The notes beneath the pieces were generated by a model that saw only the letters and a list, made by a program, of their open reading frames with translations, was not told the origin of the DNA and did no database searches. A program made the translations under genes and the position numbers. DNA of 64,000 bases from SIG603 sp963589785 (GTDB lineage Bacteria; Bacillota; Clostridia; Oscillospirales; Acutalibacteraceae): assembly GCA_963589785.1 (NCBI GenBank), contig CAVAMJ010000006.1:1-64000 (forward strand), in the 5' to 3' direction. Shown piece by piece: positions 1 to 8,456 of this stretch (position 1 is the first letter of the stretch; each line of letters begins with the position of its first letter).

Positions 1-250
1 CGCGAACAGCTTAGTTATTATATCATACCGTTTCGCTTTTGTCAAGAACTTTTTTAAAAGTTTTTTAGAAGCTTTTCGATATTTGACTTACTGCTCTTTC
101 GAACAGCTTGTCTATTTTATCAAACCTTTTGGATTTTGTCAAGTCTTTTTTGAAACTTTTTCAAAATTCTTTTAGGCTTTAGACTCGCTTTCCTTTCGGA
201 CAGCTCGTCTATTTTATCAAACCTTAGGGAGTTTGTCAATAGGTTTTAGG
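1..250. repeat. 97-bp tandem repeat, about 2.5 copies, at window edge
   Basis: The motif GAACAGCT (third copy GGACAGCT) recurs at positions 4, 101 and 198, an exact period of 97 bp. It is followed each time by a similar run: TATTTTATCAAACC-like, then TTTTGTCAAG-like, then T-rich tracts. The copies are diverged, not identical, and the first is cut by the window edge, so the array may extend further left. No open frame fits it. The repeated T-tracts after GTCAA are of a kind I associate loosely with intergenic spacers in related Clostridia, but that is only an impression. Confidence 0.7.
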
Positions 251-339
251 ATTTATTTTTTATTTTATAAATAATTAGGGATATTAATCTATCCGCATTG
301 GAGGCACCCTAGATTAATATCCCAAACACATTATCTATA

Positions 340-1779
340 TTATTCTTTTATAAAGTCACCCGTAAATTTCCATACCATATTTGTCTCTTCCGGCAAATAG
401 GTCACATTCGGTCGCCATGTACCGATAACCTTATCTTCCGAATTTACCCAAAGACAGTATTCTTCCTTATAAGATGTATTTATTAGTCCTACAGAAATAT
501 AGAGAGCTTCTTTGTCACTTGCAAAGGCTGCCACATGATACCTTTTAGTAAAATCATTCGGATAAAGGTCGTTCGTTTTCCAATTCTTGTAACCGGCCAA
601 AAGTTCTTTCTTTTCTCCGTCAATTACGAGACTCAGTTTTAGCTTATAACCGTCCTTTGTAATTATAGCAGATTCTATTTTTCTCGGATTATCGCTAAAT
701 TCAATTTTTCTGTCAAAAAGCTTTTCTGTAACTTTCTTCGAAAAACGAGTATCTCCCTCAGGCTGTGCAAGCGAGAGATTTTTCAGCTTAGCATCCAATA
801 ATTTTATTCCTTCTTCTAAACTTTCTTCAGGGCAGGGAAATCTCACGGCATCTTTGATGTAATTTAAGCAAATATCCGCCGCAAGATAGTCCCTTCCGCC
901 TGAAGTTATACCAATAGCGACAGGAAAATCACGGAAACAGATAAGATACTGGCCAAATGCACCTTCTGCCGCAAAGATTTCTTTTCCCGCCTTTATGTGA
1001 TAAGCATAATGACTCAGCGCCTTCTTTTCGTCACCGGGTATTTCCACTCTCGGTTTGCTCATTTCCTCGATCCATTCGGACGGCACCAGCTGTTCGCCGT
1101 TCCAGTTTCCTTTTTGAAGCAAAAGCTGTGCAAGAGCTGAAATCTGCGTAGCTGTCAGATACATTCCCCAGCCGCCGGCGTTATGACCTTCAGGACTTTC
1201 CAGCCAGTTGATTTTTCCGAGGTCCATTTTATCAAAGACTCTTCTTTGCATTATGGACAAACAATTTTCGCCCATAACCTTGCTTACAATTCTTGAAAGA
1301 GTATAGCTGCAGCCCGAATCATAGTGAAATACCTTCCCGATGTCCTCAAGAATTTTTGACTGTGCAAGCCAATTGGTTTCCCAGTCTTTTTCAAGCTTTG
1401 AAAACCAAACATTATTGCAGCATTCCTTCGAGCCAGCCTGCATTGTAAGAAGATCATAAACAGTAATTTCTTCAAGAGCCTTATCATAATCCTCCGGCAA
1501 ATCCTCTCGAACATAATCTAGAAATTTGTCCTCAAGCTTTAACTTGCCTTCTGTGACCGCAAATCCCACGCATATGCTTGTTCCGATTTTAGACAGTGAG
1601 TGCATCATCTGCGGCTCATCCAGTGAAAACGGCGACCATGCCCCCTCGAGGATTTTCTTCCCCTTATATCGTATCGAGATGCTGTGAATATCCATGTTGC
1701 TCTCCAACACTTCGAGCATCTCAAGCAAAATATAAGGATTTAAATTTAGATTTTCTGTTTCATTTTGTATATTAGACAT
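340..1779 (-). CDS. Serine hydrolase of the beta-lactamase/class C family, cytoplasmic
   Basis: 479-residue protein with the serine beta-lactamase-like fold. The SxxK nucleophile motif is SLSK at residues 61-64. A GGWGMYLTATQ segment followed by a GNWNGEQLVP segment is typical of esterase/D-aminopeptidase members, and GAFGQY stands in the position of the usual third motif. The C-terminal 150 residues form a lipocalin-like tail often seen in this family. No signal peptide is present, so it should act inside the cell and is not an antibiotic-resistance enzyme in the ordinary sense. Its start overlaps the end of the upstream permease gene by 8 bp, so the two are co-translated. I infer it hydrolyses an amide or ester compound imported by that permease; the substrate is unknown. 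Confidence 0.85.
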   Translation of the reverse strand: MSNIQNETENLNLNPYILLEMLEVLESNMDIHSISIRYKGKKILEGAWSPFSLDEPQMMHSLSKIGTSICVGFAVTEGKLKLEDKFLDYVREDLPEDYDKALEEITVYDLLTMQAGSKECCNNVWFSKLEKDWETNWLAQSKILEDIGKVFHYDSGCSYTLSRIVSKVMGENCLSIMQRRVFDKMDLGKINWLESPEGHNAGGWGMYLTATQISALAQLLLQKGNWNGEQLVPSEWIEEMSKPRVEIPGDEKKALSHYAYHIKAGKEIFAAEGAFGQYLICFRDFPVAIGITSGGRDYLAADICLNYIKDAVRFPCPEESLEEGIKLLDAKLKNLSLAQPEGDTRFSKKVTEKLFDRKIEFSDNPRKIESAIITKDGYKLKLSLVIDGEKKELLAGYKNWKTNDLYPNDFTKRYHVAAFASDKEALYISVGLINTSYKEEYCLWVNSEDKVIGTWRPNVTYLPEETNMVWKFTGDFIKE

Positions 1780-3151
1780 TTTTCTCTTCCTCTGACGGTT
1801 CCCAAATAGAAGTCTCTATGCGAATTCCACCTTTCTTGGTGAGATAGATTCCAAGAAGAATCAATGCAATCATAACAATGACAGCTGTGATAGCGTAAAT
1901 CGGTTTGACGCTGAGAATTCCCTTAATAAAAATAACGGTATAAATTATTGTACTGATTGTGCAGAAAACGTACAATACCCCATTTGAAAAATGGAATCTG
2001 TTCTTTTTCCAAGTATCAGGATATTTCTTCGGCAAACGCGAAATCGCATAAATTACCGCAACATTCATGAAGAATGAAATCACCTGGAAAATATTTGTGA
2101 TAGTTACAATGCTCATATCAAAAACGATAGGCAAAAGCACAATGATTAATGTGTAGATATAAATAATATAAGGTGCGCCTAAGCGGTTTTCCTTTAAAAT
2201 CCATTTCGGAAGCCAGCCATCCTTTGCAGCCTGAGCAACAGGATATCTTGTACCGTTAAATACACCGTTAAGCGTTGTAACAATTGCCATAATAGGACCG
2301 CCGATCATAAATAACTTATAAATCGGTGTCGGAAGAATTGCCTGTGCCGCCGGAAGAATCGTCGCCGCACCGGCAACCTCATCATGCGGAAGTACACCAC
2401 CCGTTACCATAGCAAGTCCGACATAGATAAACAAAAGGCACGGAACACAGCATAATGCCGCAAAAGGAACATCTTTTGTTGCTCTTTTCGCATCCTTGCC
2501 GTACCAAATAATTCCATAGTAGCCGTTAGCAGAATTGATTAAAAGCAATGCCGCAAGCATAAAGCCTTTAAATCCACCCGTAAACATTTTTTCTCCTGAA
2601 AAATCAAATATCGGCTGGCGAATCTGAGTTAATCCGAAGACAACATACAAAACCATAGTGACAAGAAGAATTCCTGACAAAATCTTGCTTACCTTTGCGA
2701 AAATATTCATTCCCAAAAGATTAAGAATAAACAGTAAGAGCACACCGCCGATAGCAAACGCCTTCGCAGATACGCTCGGAATTAAAGCGTTCATATAAAG
2801 TCCGAGTGCAATCGAAAAAGAACTGCTTAATATCGGGGTTACAAGATTTGAATAAGCGACCAAACCTCCGAGACTGACACCCGAAAGATTTGTAACAACG
2901 GAATAAGGTCCGCCGGCAACTCTCATGGTTCCACCAAGAATTATGTACGGAAATACCATGAAAAATCCCATCACAATAGCTGTGAAATATGCAAGCCACA
3001 CGGAATATCCCGTGTACTGCATTGCCGGCCCTATCAGGGTTACCATTCCCGAACCGATTACCATGCCTGCCGCAATGGCGAACAGATCACCTCTTGCCAG
3101 AATACCGGGTTTCGGCTCCGGCTTGTTCACAATAATGTTTTTCTTACTCAT
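1772..3151 (-). CDS. APC-family amino acid permease
   Basis: 459-residue integral membrane protein with about twelve hydrophobic segments. The first segment carries the APC-superfamily signature GMVIGSGMVTLIGP (about residues 30-43), the unwound substrate-binding helix of LeuT-fold amino acid/polyamine transporters. A second family element, RVAGGPYSVV, follows near residue 78. It is the first gene of a two-gene transcription unit with the intracellular serine hydrolase (8-bp overlap). This suggests uptake of an amino acid or small amide that the hydrolase then processes. A GntR/FCD regulator lies immediately upstream on the same strand and is the obvious candidate controller. Substrate not predictable from sequence. 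Confidence 0.9.
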   Translation of the reverse strand: MSKKNIIVNKPEPKPGILARGDLFAIAAGMVIGSGMVTLIGPAMQYTGYSVWLAYFTAIVMGFFMVFPYIILGGTMRVAGGPYSVVTNLSGVSLGGLVAYSNLVTPILSSSFSIALGLYMNALIPSVSAKAFAIGGVLLLFILNLLGMNIFAKVSKILSGILLVTMVLYVVFGLTQIRQPIFDFSGEKMFTGGFKGFMLAALLLINSANGYYGIIWYGKDAKRATKDVPFAALCCVPCLLFIYVGLAMVTGGVLPHDEVAGAATILPAAQAILPTPIYKLFMIGGPIMAIVTTLNGVFNGTRYPVAQAAKDGWLPKWILKENRLGAPYIIYIYTLIIVLLPIVFDMSIVTITNIFQVISFFMNVAVIYAISRLPKKYPDTWKKNRFHFSNGVLYVFCTISTIIYTVIFIKGILSVKPIYAITAVIVMIALILLGIYLTKKGGIRIETSIWEPSEEEKNV

Positions 3152-3239
3152 TTTCTTTTCCTCACTTTATATTTTATTTTTTACTTTTTATCTTTTATTT
3201 TTTACTCTTTATAATGTATCCAAATAGAGAGTATCAAAA

Positions 3240-3279
3240 AACGCCTAATTTGTCAATTAGATTCGACAATTTCGGCGTT
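3240..3279 (-). terminator. Rho-independent terminator of the GntR gene
   Basis: Arms AACGCC and GGCGTT enclose an inner TTTGTC/GACAA pairing. On the minus strand the hairpin is followed by a run of T. It separates the GntR gene from the permease-hydrolase pair. Confidence 0.75.
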
Positions 3280-3334
3280 ATGTAATAATTTTATAATGCG
3301 TTTTTGTGCAGTTTTTGAGTTTTACTCAGTTTTC

Positions 3335-3982
3335 TCACTGATAGCGCTGCATAAAGTTCTCTGCACTGTTCTCAATATGAGCCTGCATCTTAAGGTAACA
3401 ACCTATAACATCCCCGTTACGGATACAATCAATTATTTCCTTGTGATCTTCGAGTGATTTTCGGACATATTCTTCCTCTTCACTCATCTGAACCCCACTT
3501 GTGAGACCGTTCCAAAGCTCCGAAAGCATTTTTTTAAGCTTGTCATTTCCGGCAGCAGTCCAAAGCTCCATGTGCAAGGTCTGATTTAAGCTTGAGTAAC
3601 TTTCGTAATCGCCCTCTTCAATCACCTCTTCGGAAACCTTCAGAATTTGATCTATTCTTGTGAGATCAATATTATTCTTACAGCACAAAACACATGCTTC
3701 GCTTTCAAGTGCCGCACGAATTTGAAAATGCTCTCGAATTGTCTTCTCGGTAACTCCGAGAACAACAGCCTTCTTGTTTCGCTCAAGCTCAAGCAAGCCG
3801 TCTCTCGCAAGAATTTGAAATGCTTCCCTTGTAGGGGTAATTGAAACGCCAAGTTCTTGTGCCGTGCTCTCGAGGGTGAGAACCTCTCCTGCAGGTATTT
3901 TTTTTGAAAGAATTGCTTCTCTTAGATTTGCCGCTATTTTTTCTCTTATCGGTAACGCTTTTATCGGTTTGAGTCCAAGCAT
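3335..3982 (-). CDS. GntR-family regulator, FadR/FCD subfamily
   Basis: 215 residues. An N-terminal winged helix-turn-helix (about 10-75, with the GntR pattern ..LGVSITPTREAFQILARDGLLE..) is joined to an all-helical FCD ligand domain (about 85-205). The FCD domain shows the expected metal/ligand histidines in LHMELWTAAGN, DHKEII and MQAHIE. FCD regulators respond to small organic acids or amino acids. It lies directly upstream of the permease-serine hydrolase operon in the same direction, with a terminator in between, so it is transcribed separately but very likely regulates that operon. The effector is unknown. Confidence 0.9.
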   Translation of the reverse strand: MLGLKPIKALPIREKIAANLREAILSKKIPAGEVLTLESTAQELGVSITPTREAFQILARDGLLELERNKKAVVLGVTEKTIREHFQIRAALESEACVLCCKNNIDLTRIDQILKVSEEVIEEGDYESYSSLNQTLHMELWTAAGNDKLKKMLSELWNGLTSGVQMSEEEEYVRKSLEDHKEIIDCIRNGDVIGCYLKMQAHIENSAENFMQRYQ

Positions 3983-4249
3983 CAGTACATGTCCCTTTCT
4001 TCTATATCACAAAATGGATTATTTTTGAATTTAATGTGGTGCTCTGCTCTTTTAAAGCAAAACAGAGCACCAATTCGATTTAAACTTATTATTCTATTTC
4101 AAATTTTCATTATGTTAGAAAATATTCATATACAGATTATACCGTTATTTACGACTTTCGTCAAATTACAGCAATTCTTTTCTCTTGATAAAAATAACTT
4201 TTCTGCGTTTTTTACCTAATGTAAAATGTCCTCCCTCTAACAGCTTAAA

Positions 4250-4665
4250 TCATTCTTCTTCCATATTCTTAAGCTTATAGAGCTCTTTTCTTAGTTTATC
4301 TACTACCTCGCCCGTAAATCCCATGTAGAAAAGCTTCTCAAGGCTGTGGAGACTTTCAAAGAAATAATCCTTGTTGCCTGTTGAAAGGAAATACATCAGC
4401 ATCGGAGAAACTCTCTCGATAACCTGCATTGCCTCGGAGTCATGCATCATATCCTTGAACATGGTCTTGTCGCCGTATCTTCTGAGCATATCCTCTGTCG
4501 GCAGATACTCATAATGATATTCTCCCGCTTGGATCGAGCTCAGTAATTACCCCAGGGACTATTCCGTCATACTTCACCTGTTCCGTACGCAAATCATGCA
4601 TAAACTTAGCGTAAAATGCGGTGGTGTCCATATTGTAGCTTGCGTCCCTGAGAAAACCTGAGCGT
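4250..4665 (-). pseudogene. Remnant of a GH78-type alpha-L-rhamnosidase
   Basis: Two adjacent fragments in different frames. Reading from 4665 down to about 4535, the peptide GFLRDASYNMDTTAFYAKF and the following HDLRTEQ..DGIVPGV match the catalytic (alpha/alpha)6-barrel region of family 78 rhamnosidases (usual pattern ERLGWTGDA..YNMD..FY.K...DLR.EQ..G.VP). This frame stops at 4509-4511. A second frame begins with GEYHYEYLP near 4530 and runs to 4250. Its start resembles the last strand of the C-terminal beta-sandwich of such enzymes, followed by a helical tail. The bulk of the enzyme is missing both before 4665 and at about 4530. I infer two deletions in one ancestral gene. Family assignment of the first piece is good, of the second only moderate. 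Confidence 0.6.
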
Positions 4666-5519
4666 CTCCCGTCCAGCCAAGCGAATCGGACATAGAGATT
4701 TTCAGACACGACCGATATTCCCCGGCATTTCTACATTCTCACACCTTCTTTGAGATGATTTATGTTCTGCACGGCACATGCGAGAATATTTTTTCGTCAC
4801 ATACGGTCACAATGAAAGCGGGCGACATATGCATAATCGCGCCGAGCGTCACTCATGCGGTGAGCGCATTCAGCGATGACTTTGTAGCCTACAATTTTGT
4901 CATGAAAAGTGCAACCTTCAAGAGCGTATTTCTGAATTCACTTTCAAACTTGAGCGCTCTTTATGACTTTTTCAGCAAATCGCTCTATGCACCAAAATCA
5001 AGCCTATATCTTTACTTTAAAGCAGAAAACGACTTAGAATTACTCCAAATATTCGATAAAATTTTAAACGAGCACGAAGCAAAAAAATCCTATTCTTCCT
5101 CGATGACAAACGCTCTGCTGACAATTTTCTTCATCACACTTCTCAGAAACCATGAGGACAGCATGACAGCCGCAAATCCGAGCGAGAAAAAACAGGAAAA
5201 CAACATCGTCTTCATACTCAAATATATAGAGACACATTATAATACGCTGACCCTTCAGGAATTGGCTGATTTCTTCAATTACAGCGAAAAACAGCTCACA
5301 AGAATTCTGAAAAACTACACGGGTCAAACCTTTTCCGCCCTTGTACAAAGCATGCGACTCTCAAGAGCCGCTGAGCTTTTGAAACAGCCGTCAATTCCGA
5401 TAAGTGAGATAATGGAAACTATCGGCTACTCCAACACGACCCATTTTTACAAAATCTTCAAATCAAAATTCGGTATGACCCCGGCGGAATATCGAGATAA
5501 AAAAAACAAGAATTATTGA
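4662..5519 (+). pseudogene. AraC-family regulator, 5'-truncated
   Basis: The frame is open from 4662, just after a TGA at 4659-4661. From there it encodes a recognisable cupin sensor start, with HDRYSPAFLHSHTFFEMIYVL and then GDICIIAP..TH, well before the first ATG at 4755. That ATG lies inside the cupin domain and has no ribosome site. The C-terminal half has two intact AraC helix-turn-helices (ELADFFNYSEKQLTRILK and EIMETIGYSNTTHFYKIFKS). The sensor domain therefore lacks its first strands and its true start. The missing part ends exactly where the opposing rhamnosidase remnant begins, which points to a deletion between two divergent genes. An alternative is a functional shortened protein from 4755, which I consider less likely. 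Confidence 0.65.
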
Positions 5520-5540
5520 TTCTCCATTAAAAATTAAGAA

Positions 5541-5592
5541 GCAGAAACAGCAAGCCTGTCAAATTCTCCAGCAGCTTGCTGTTTCTGTTTTT
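5541..5592. terminator. Bidirectional terminator hairpin
   Basis: AGAAACAGCAAGC pairs with GCTTGCTGTTTCT, with a T-tract after it on the plus strand. It sits between the AraC remnant and the convergent HxlR gene. Confidence 0.8.
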
Positions 5593-5620
5593 ACTTGATA
5601 ATATTTTTAAATATTTTTCA

Positions 5621-5947
5621 TCACGCAGTAACCGATTTATAGTAGTTTCCGAAATCAGCTAAAGCGTCAATAATCGGCAGCATTTTCTCGCCTAATTCCG
5701 TGAGGCTGTAGTCAACCCTTGGCGGCATTTCTTGATAATCGTGTCGGTACACGAGACCGTCATCTATCATTTGTCTTAGGCTGTCCGTCAGTACCTTTTG
5801 GGATATTCCTTCAAGATCTCTCTGCAATTCGTTGAATCTCCACGGACGCACTCTTAAATTTCGGATGATAAGCAGTTTCCATTTGCCGCCGACAAGTGAA
5901 ACCGCTGTTGCCACAGGGCAAGCGGGAAGTTCGTCTTTTGTTTTCAT
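5621..5947 (-). CDS. HxlR-family winged-helix regulator
   Basis: 108 residues, the usual length for this MarR-like family. It has the CPVATAVSLVGGKWKLLIIRNL opening (family pattern C..........GKW...IL..L; the cysteine is at residue 10), then RFNELQRDLEGISQKVLTDSLRQ and the wing PRVDYSLTELG. A conserved cysteine near the N-terminus often makes these proteins sensors of electrophiles, aldehydes or oxidants. It is divergent from a small cupin gene, and a palindrome (AAAAGT-N4-ACTTTT at 6004-6019) lies between the two. It probably represses the cupin gene and itself. Confidence 0.9.
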   Translation of the reverse strand: MKTKDELPACPVATAVSLVGGKWKLLIIRNLRVRPWRFNELQRDLEGISQKVLTDSLRQMIDDGLVYRHDYQEMPPRVDYSLTELGEKMLPIIDALADFGNYYKSVTA

Positions 5948-6003
5948 TATTCTCTACCTCCAAACTCAGTATAACACATTCTTTTTTATTTGTACAGTTA
6001 TAA

Positions 6004-6019
6004 AAAAGTGCGTACTTTT
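6004..6019. promoter_or_regulatory. Candidate HxlR operator palindrome
   Basis: AAAAGT-GCGT-ACTTTT is a perfect 6-4-6 inverted repeat in the intergenic region shared by the divergent HxlR and cupin genes. Symmetry and position fit a dimeric winged-helix regulator; binding is inferred. Confidence 0.5.
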
Positions 6020-6088
6020 ATTTTAGTGTGTAATACTTTATTCTATTCTTGTAAGAACAATTCACTTTCAAAACGGAGGAATAATATT

Positions 6089-6442
6089 ATGGCAAACTAC
6101 GCAAAGAAAAATATCGGAAACGAAGGCAGAACAGAGCTTCACGAGGCACTTTCTCTCACAGGTGCAGAAATCAGCATCAACAATCTTCCGGCTGGAGCAA
6201 ATGTTCCTTTCGTACACTCCCATAAGACAAACGAAGAGGTTTACGGCATTCTTTCAGGCGAGGGAAAAGTCATTATTGACGGAGAAGAGATTGCTCTCAC
6301 CGCCGGTGATTGGCTAAGAATCTCCCCTGTCGCAAAGCGCCAGTTCTTTGCTTCAGAAAATGAGGGTATTTCATTTGTCTGCATCCAGACCAAAGAGAAT
6401 TCCCTTGAAGGCTTCACAGCCGATGATGCTGTTGTTTATTAA
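6089..6442 (+). CDS. Small cupin-domain protein
   Basis: 117 residues from the ATG at 6089, chosen because AAACGGAGGA lies just upstream; a longer in-frame start would run through the regulator's promoter. It is a single conserved beta-barrel cupin: motif 1 is HSHKTNEEVYGILSGEG (histidines and glutamate for the metal), motif 2 is GDWLRISP. Such stand-alone cupins may bind metal, act as dioxygenases/isomerases, or serve as stress proteins. Divergent transcription from an HxlR gene suggests induction by a reactive or xenobiotic signal. No specific reaction can be assigned. Confidence 0.85.
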   Translation: MANYAKKNIGNEGRTELHEALSLTGAEISINNLPAGANVPFVHSHKTNEEVYGILSGEGKVIIDGEEIALTAGDWLRISPVAKRQFFASENEGISFVCIQTKENSLEGFTADDAVVY

Positions 6443-6476
6443 TTAACCGCACACTAAATATAGGCTGTTTTATGCG

Positions 6477-6505
6477 AAAACACCCCGCCGACGCGAGGTG
6501 TTTTT
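6477..6505. terminator. Terminator between cupin and aldo-keto reductase genes
   Basis: AACACC/GGTGTT arms around a CG-rich loop, flanked by an A-run on one side and a T-run on the other, so it can work for both convergent genes. Confidence 0.75.
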
Positions 6506-6524
6506 CACTTTAACTCGATAGTAT

Positions 6525-7529
6525 TTACTTTTTCTCGTCAAGCAGTATCACACCCTGAGGCGGATTTTGCTTAATTGCGCCGACAATCGGATGAGGCACA
6601 TACATTTCCTCAAGGTAAGCGACATCATATGCCGTAAGCTTAATCTTTAGTGCTTCTGCGGCATCCGTAAGATAAGCGGCTTTTGTTGCGCCCACAATCG
6701 GAGATGCCACGCCCTTTGCCCAGTGCCAAGCAAGTGCAATCTGAGACATTTTTGAGCCGTATTTATCAGCAAGCTCCGCTACACGCTCAACGATAAGCAT
6801 ATCCTGCCCCTCCATGCGGTCATATTTTCCACGGGCAACTCTGTCGGTTTTGCTTCTGACCGAATCAGAATCCCATGTCTTTCTTGTCAAATGACCCGCC
6901 GCAAGAGGACTATATGGCATCAAAGAAACATTCATCTGCTCGCAAATCGGAATAAGCTCACGCTCATCCTCACGATACAAAAGATTGTAGTGATTTTCCA
7001 TAACGGAAAATTTCGTCCATCCGTTCTTCTCTGCGGCAATCTGCATATTATGGAACTGATATCCGTACATGGCTGATGCACCCAGTGCACGCACCTTTCC
7101 TGCCTTTACCAATTCATGCAGTGCTTCCATTGTCTCCTCAATCGGAGTGTCACCGTCAAATCTATGAATAATATAAAGATCGAGATAATCAGTGCCGAGG
7201 CGCTTCAATGTGCCGTCGATTTCACGATTAATAGCACTTTTTGATAATCGTCCCTCGTTAAAGTAAACCTTAGACGCAATCACAACCTTGTCTCGTGAAG
7301 TAAGCTTATTGAGCGCTTTGCCGAGGTACTCCTCACTGGTTCCCAATGAATACGAATTAGCGGTATCAAAGAAATTGATTCCCAGATCCAAAGCATGAGA
7401 AATGATATCTTCGCTTTGCTTTTCGTCTAATGTCCAGTCATGCATCGTTCCCGCTTTTCCAAAGCTCATGCAGCCTACGCACAGCTTTGAAACGGTAATA
7501 TCGGTGTTACCAAGTTTTGTGAATTCCAT
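6525..7529 (-). CDS. Aldo/keto reductase
   Basis: 334-residue NAD(P)H-dependent oxidoreductase with the (beta/alpha)8 AKR fold. The complete catalytic tetrad is visible: Asp55 in FFDTAN, Tyr60 in SYSLG, Lys87 in ASKVYF and His122 in YIIHRF. The phosphate-binding GATKAAYLTDAA segment near the C-terminus is also present. It resembles the YajO/IolS-type AKRs that reduce aldehydes and ketones. It follows a TetR gene on the same strand with a 92-bp gap, and that regulator has clear operators, so a role in detoxifying a carbonyl compound is plausible. Substrate unknown. Confidence 0.92.
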   Translation of the reverse strand: MEFTKLGNTDITVSKLCVGCMSFGKAGTMHDWTLDEKQSEDIISHALDLGINFFDTANSYSLGTSEEYLGKALNKLTSRDKVVIASKVYFNEGRLSKSAINREIDGTLKRLGTDYLDLYIIHRFDGDTPIEETMEALHELVKAGKVRALGASAMYGYQFHNMQIAAEKNGWTKFSVMENHYNLLYREDERELIPICEQMNVSLMPYSPLAAGHLTRKTWDSDSVRSKTDRVARGKYDRMEGQDMLIVERVAELADKYGSKMSQIALAWHWAKGVASPIVGATKAAYLTDAAEALKIKLTAYDVAYLEEMYVPHPIVGAIKQNPPQGVILLDEKK

Positions 7530-7621
7530 TTTGCAGCTCCTTTCTGGCGATCATTGTAGCATTTTCGTTATTCTTCTTTTGTTTCACACACATTTAAATA
7601 TATTTTTTATCAACCTCACTT

Positions 7622-8245
7622 TTAATTCGTCAGCATGCCCCTCACCGCATTATAAGTGAGATCGTATAACGAATTGAATTTGTAGTCGACTCCTGCCTGA
7701 GCCATTGCTTGCTTTTGCTTTTCCGTAACATTCGTGTACGGATATATTCCAAACATAAACGGGAAAAATGTATAAATGAAATTCTGACGTTTTTCAAGGT
7801 CCATATCCGCTCTGAACTTTGTCAGCATAGCCATAACCTGTCTCAAAGCGTTGCCGTAAGAGGTTTTGAACTCTACTATTAATTCCATTCGGCTGTTTTC
7901 CTCAAGTTCATATCTATTTGTGGATATAATTTTTAGTAATAGCACACGTTTATCAAGCGTATCAGCCAATGCCGCCGCAATTTCATCATTACTCATTTTC
8001 TCGTGAGTTTCCGTGATTTCGACCAAGTCCTTCACCCACAAATCATATTCTCTCTTTAACAAAGCGAGAAAAATCTCCTCTTTTGTCTGGAAATAATTGT
8101 AGATAGACGTTCTGGAAAAGGTAGTTTCCTTTCCTATTTCCTTCAGTGTAATATCCTTGAAGCTCATGGTCTGATAAAGCTTTTCACAGGCATTTATAAT
8201 TTCTTCTTTTCTTGCGTTTGTACGCTCTTGCGATCCTGCCGGCAT
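7622..8245 (-). CDS. TetR-family regulator
   Basis: 207 residues from the ATG at 8245. The upstream GGAGG (about 8251-8256) is correctly spaced for this ATG, whereas an in-frame TTG start would place the ribosome site inside the gene. The N-terminal helix-turn-helix reads KDITLKEIGKETTFSRTSIYNYFQTKEEIF, a good match to TetR; the rest is a helical ligand domain of the usual size. It precedes the aldo/keto reductase gene. Its own promoter (TATAAT at 8278-8283) is overlapped by a TGAC-N5-GTCA palindrome, and two related sites lie further upstream, so it is very probably autoregulated. Confidence 0.9.
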   Translation of the reverse strand: MPAGSQERTNARKEEIINACEKLYQTMSFKDITLKEIGKETTFSRTSIYNYFQTKEEIFLALLKREYDLWVKDLVEITETHEKMSNDEIAAALADTLDKRVLLLKIISTNRYELEENSRMELIVEFKTSYGNALRQVMAMLTKFRADMDLEKRQNFIYTFFPFMFGIYPYTNVTEKQKQAMAQAGVDYKFNSLYDLTYNAVRGMLTN

Positions 8246-8265
8246 AATTTCCGCCTCCAATATTC

Positions 8266-8307
8266 TGACATAGCGTCATTATACCACAGGCAATACCTGT
8301 TTGTCAT
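8266..8307 (-). promoter_or_regulatory. TetR promoter with overlapping operator
   Basis: On the minus strand: -35 ATGACA (8302-8307), 18-bp spacer, -10 TATAAT (8278-8283). The palindrome TGACGCTATGTCA (8266-8278, minus-strand reading) overlaps the -10 end and start site. A second small palindrome (ACAGG..CCTGT) lies in the spacer. This fits autorepression by the TetR protein. Confidence 0.65.
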
Positions 8308-8401
8308 TTTATCTTAAGCCTTTAAATACACAAGACAAGAATAGAGGGCTGCTTGTGCTCTGCTATTTTTCCGAATTACCTCACTCTCCTCAAGTCGTTT
8401 C

Positions 8402-8437
8402 TGACACCGTGTCAAGCATTATTTTGACATAGTGTCA
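8402..8437. promoter_or_regulatory. Two further TetR-type palindromes
   Basis: TGACACCGTGTCA at 8402-8414 and TGACATAGTGTCA at 8425-8437 share the pattern TGACA-N3-TGTCA with the site at the TetR promoter. Their starts are 23 bp apart. No gene on the plus strand begins here, so they are probably distal sites of the same regulator, or the remains of a lost target promoter (a TTGACA overlaps the second). Confidence 0.55.
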
Positions 8438-8456
8438 GAATATTTTTAGCAATAAA

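Noticed and set aside
340..1779. Antibiotic-resistance beta-lactamase
   Set aside because: It has the fold and SxxK motif but no signal peptide, lacks a clear KTG box and is coupled to an amino acid permease.
3989..4219. 76-codon plus-strand open frame between the GntR gene and the rhamnosidase remnant
   Set aside because: AT-rich, Phe/Ile-biased peptide, no ribosome site, no recognisable family.
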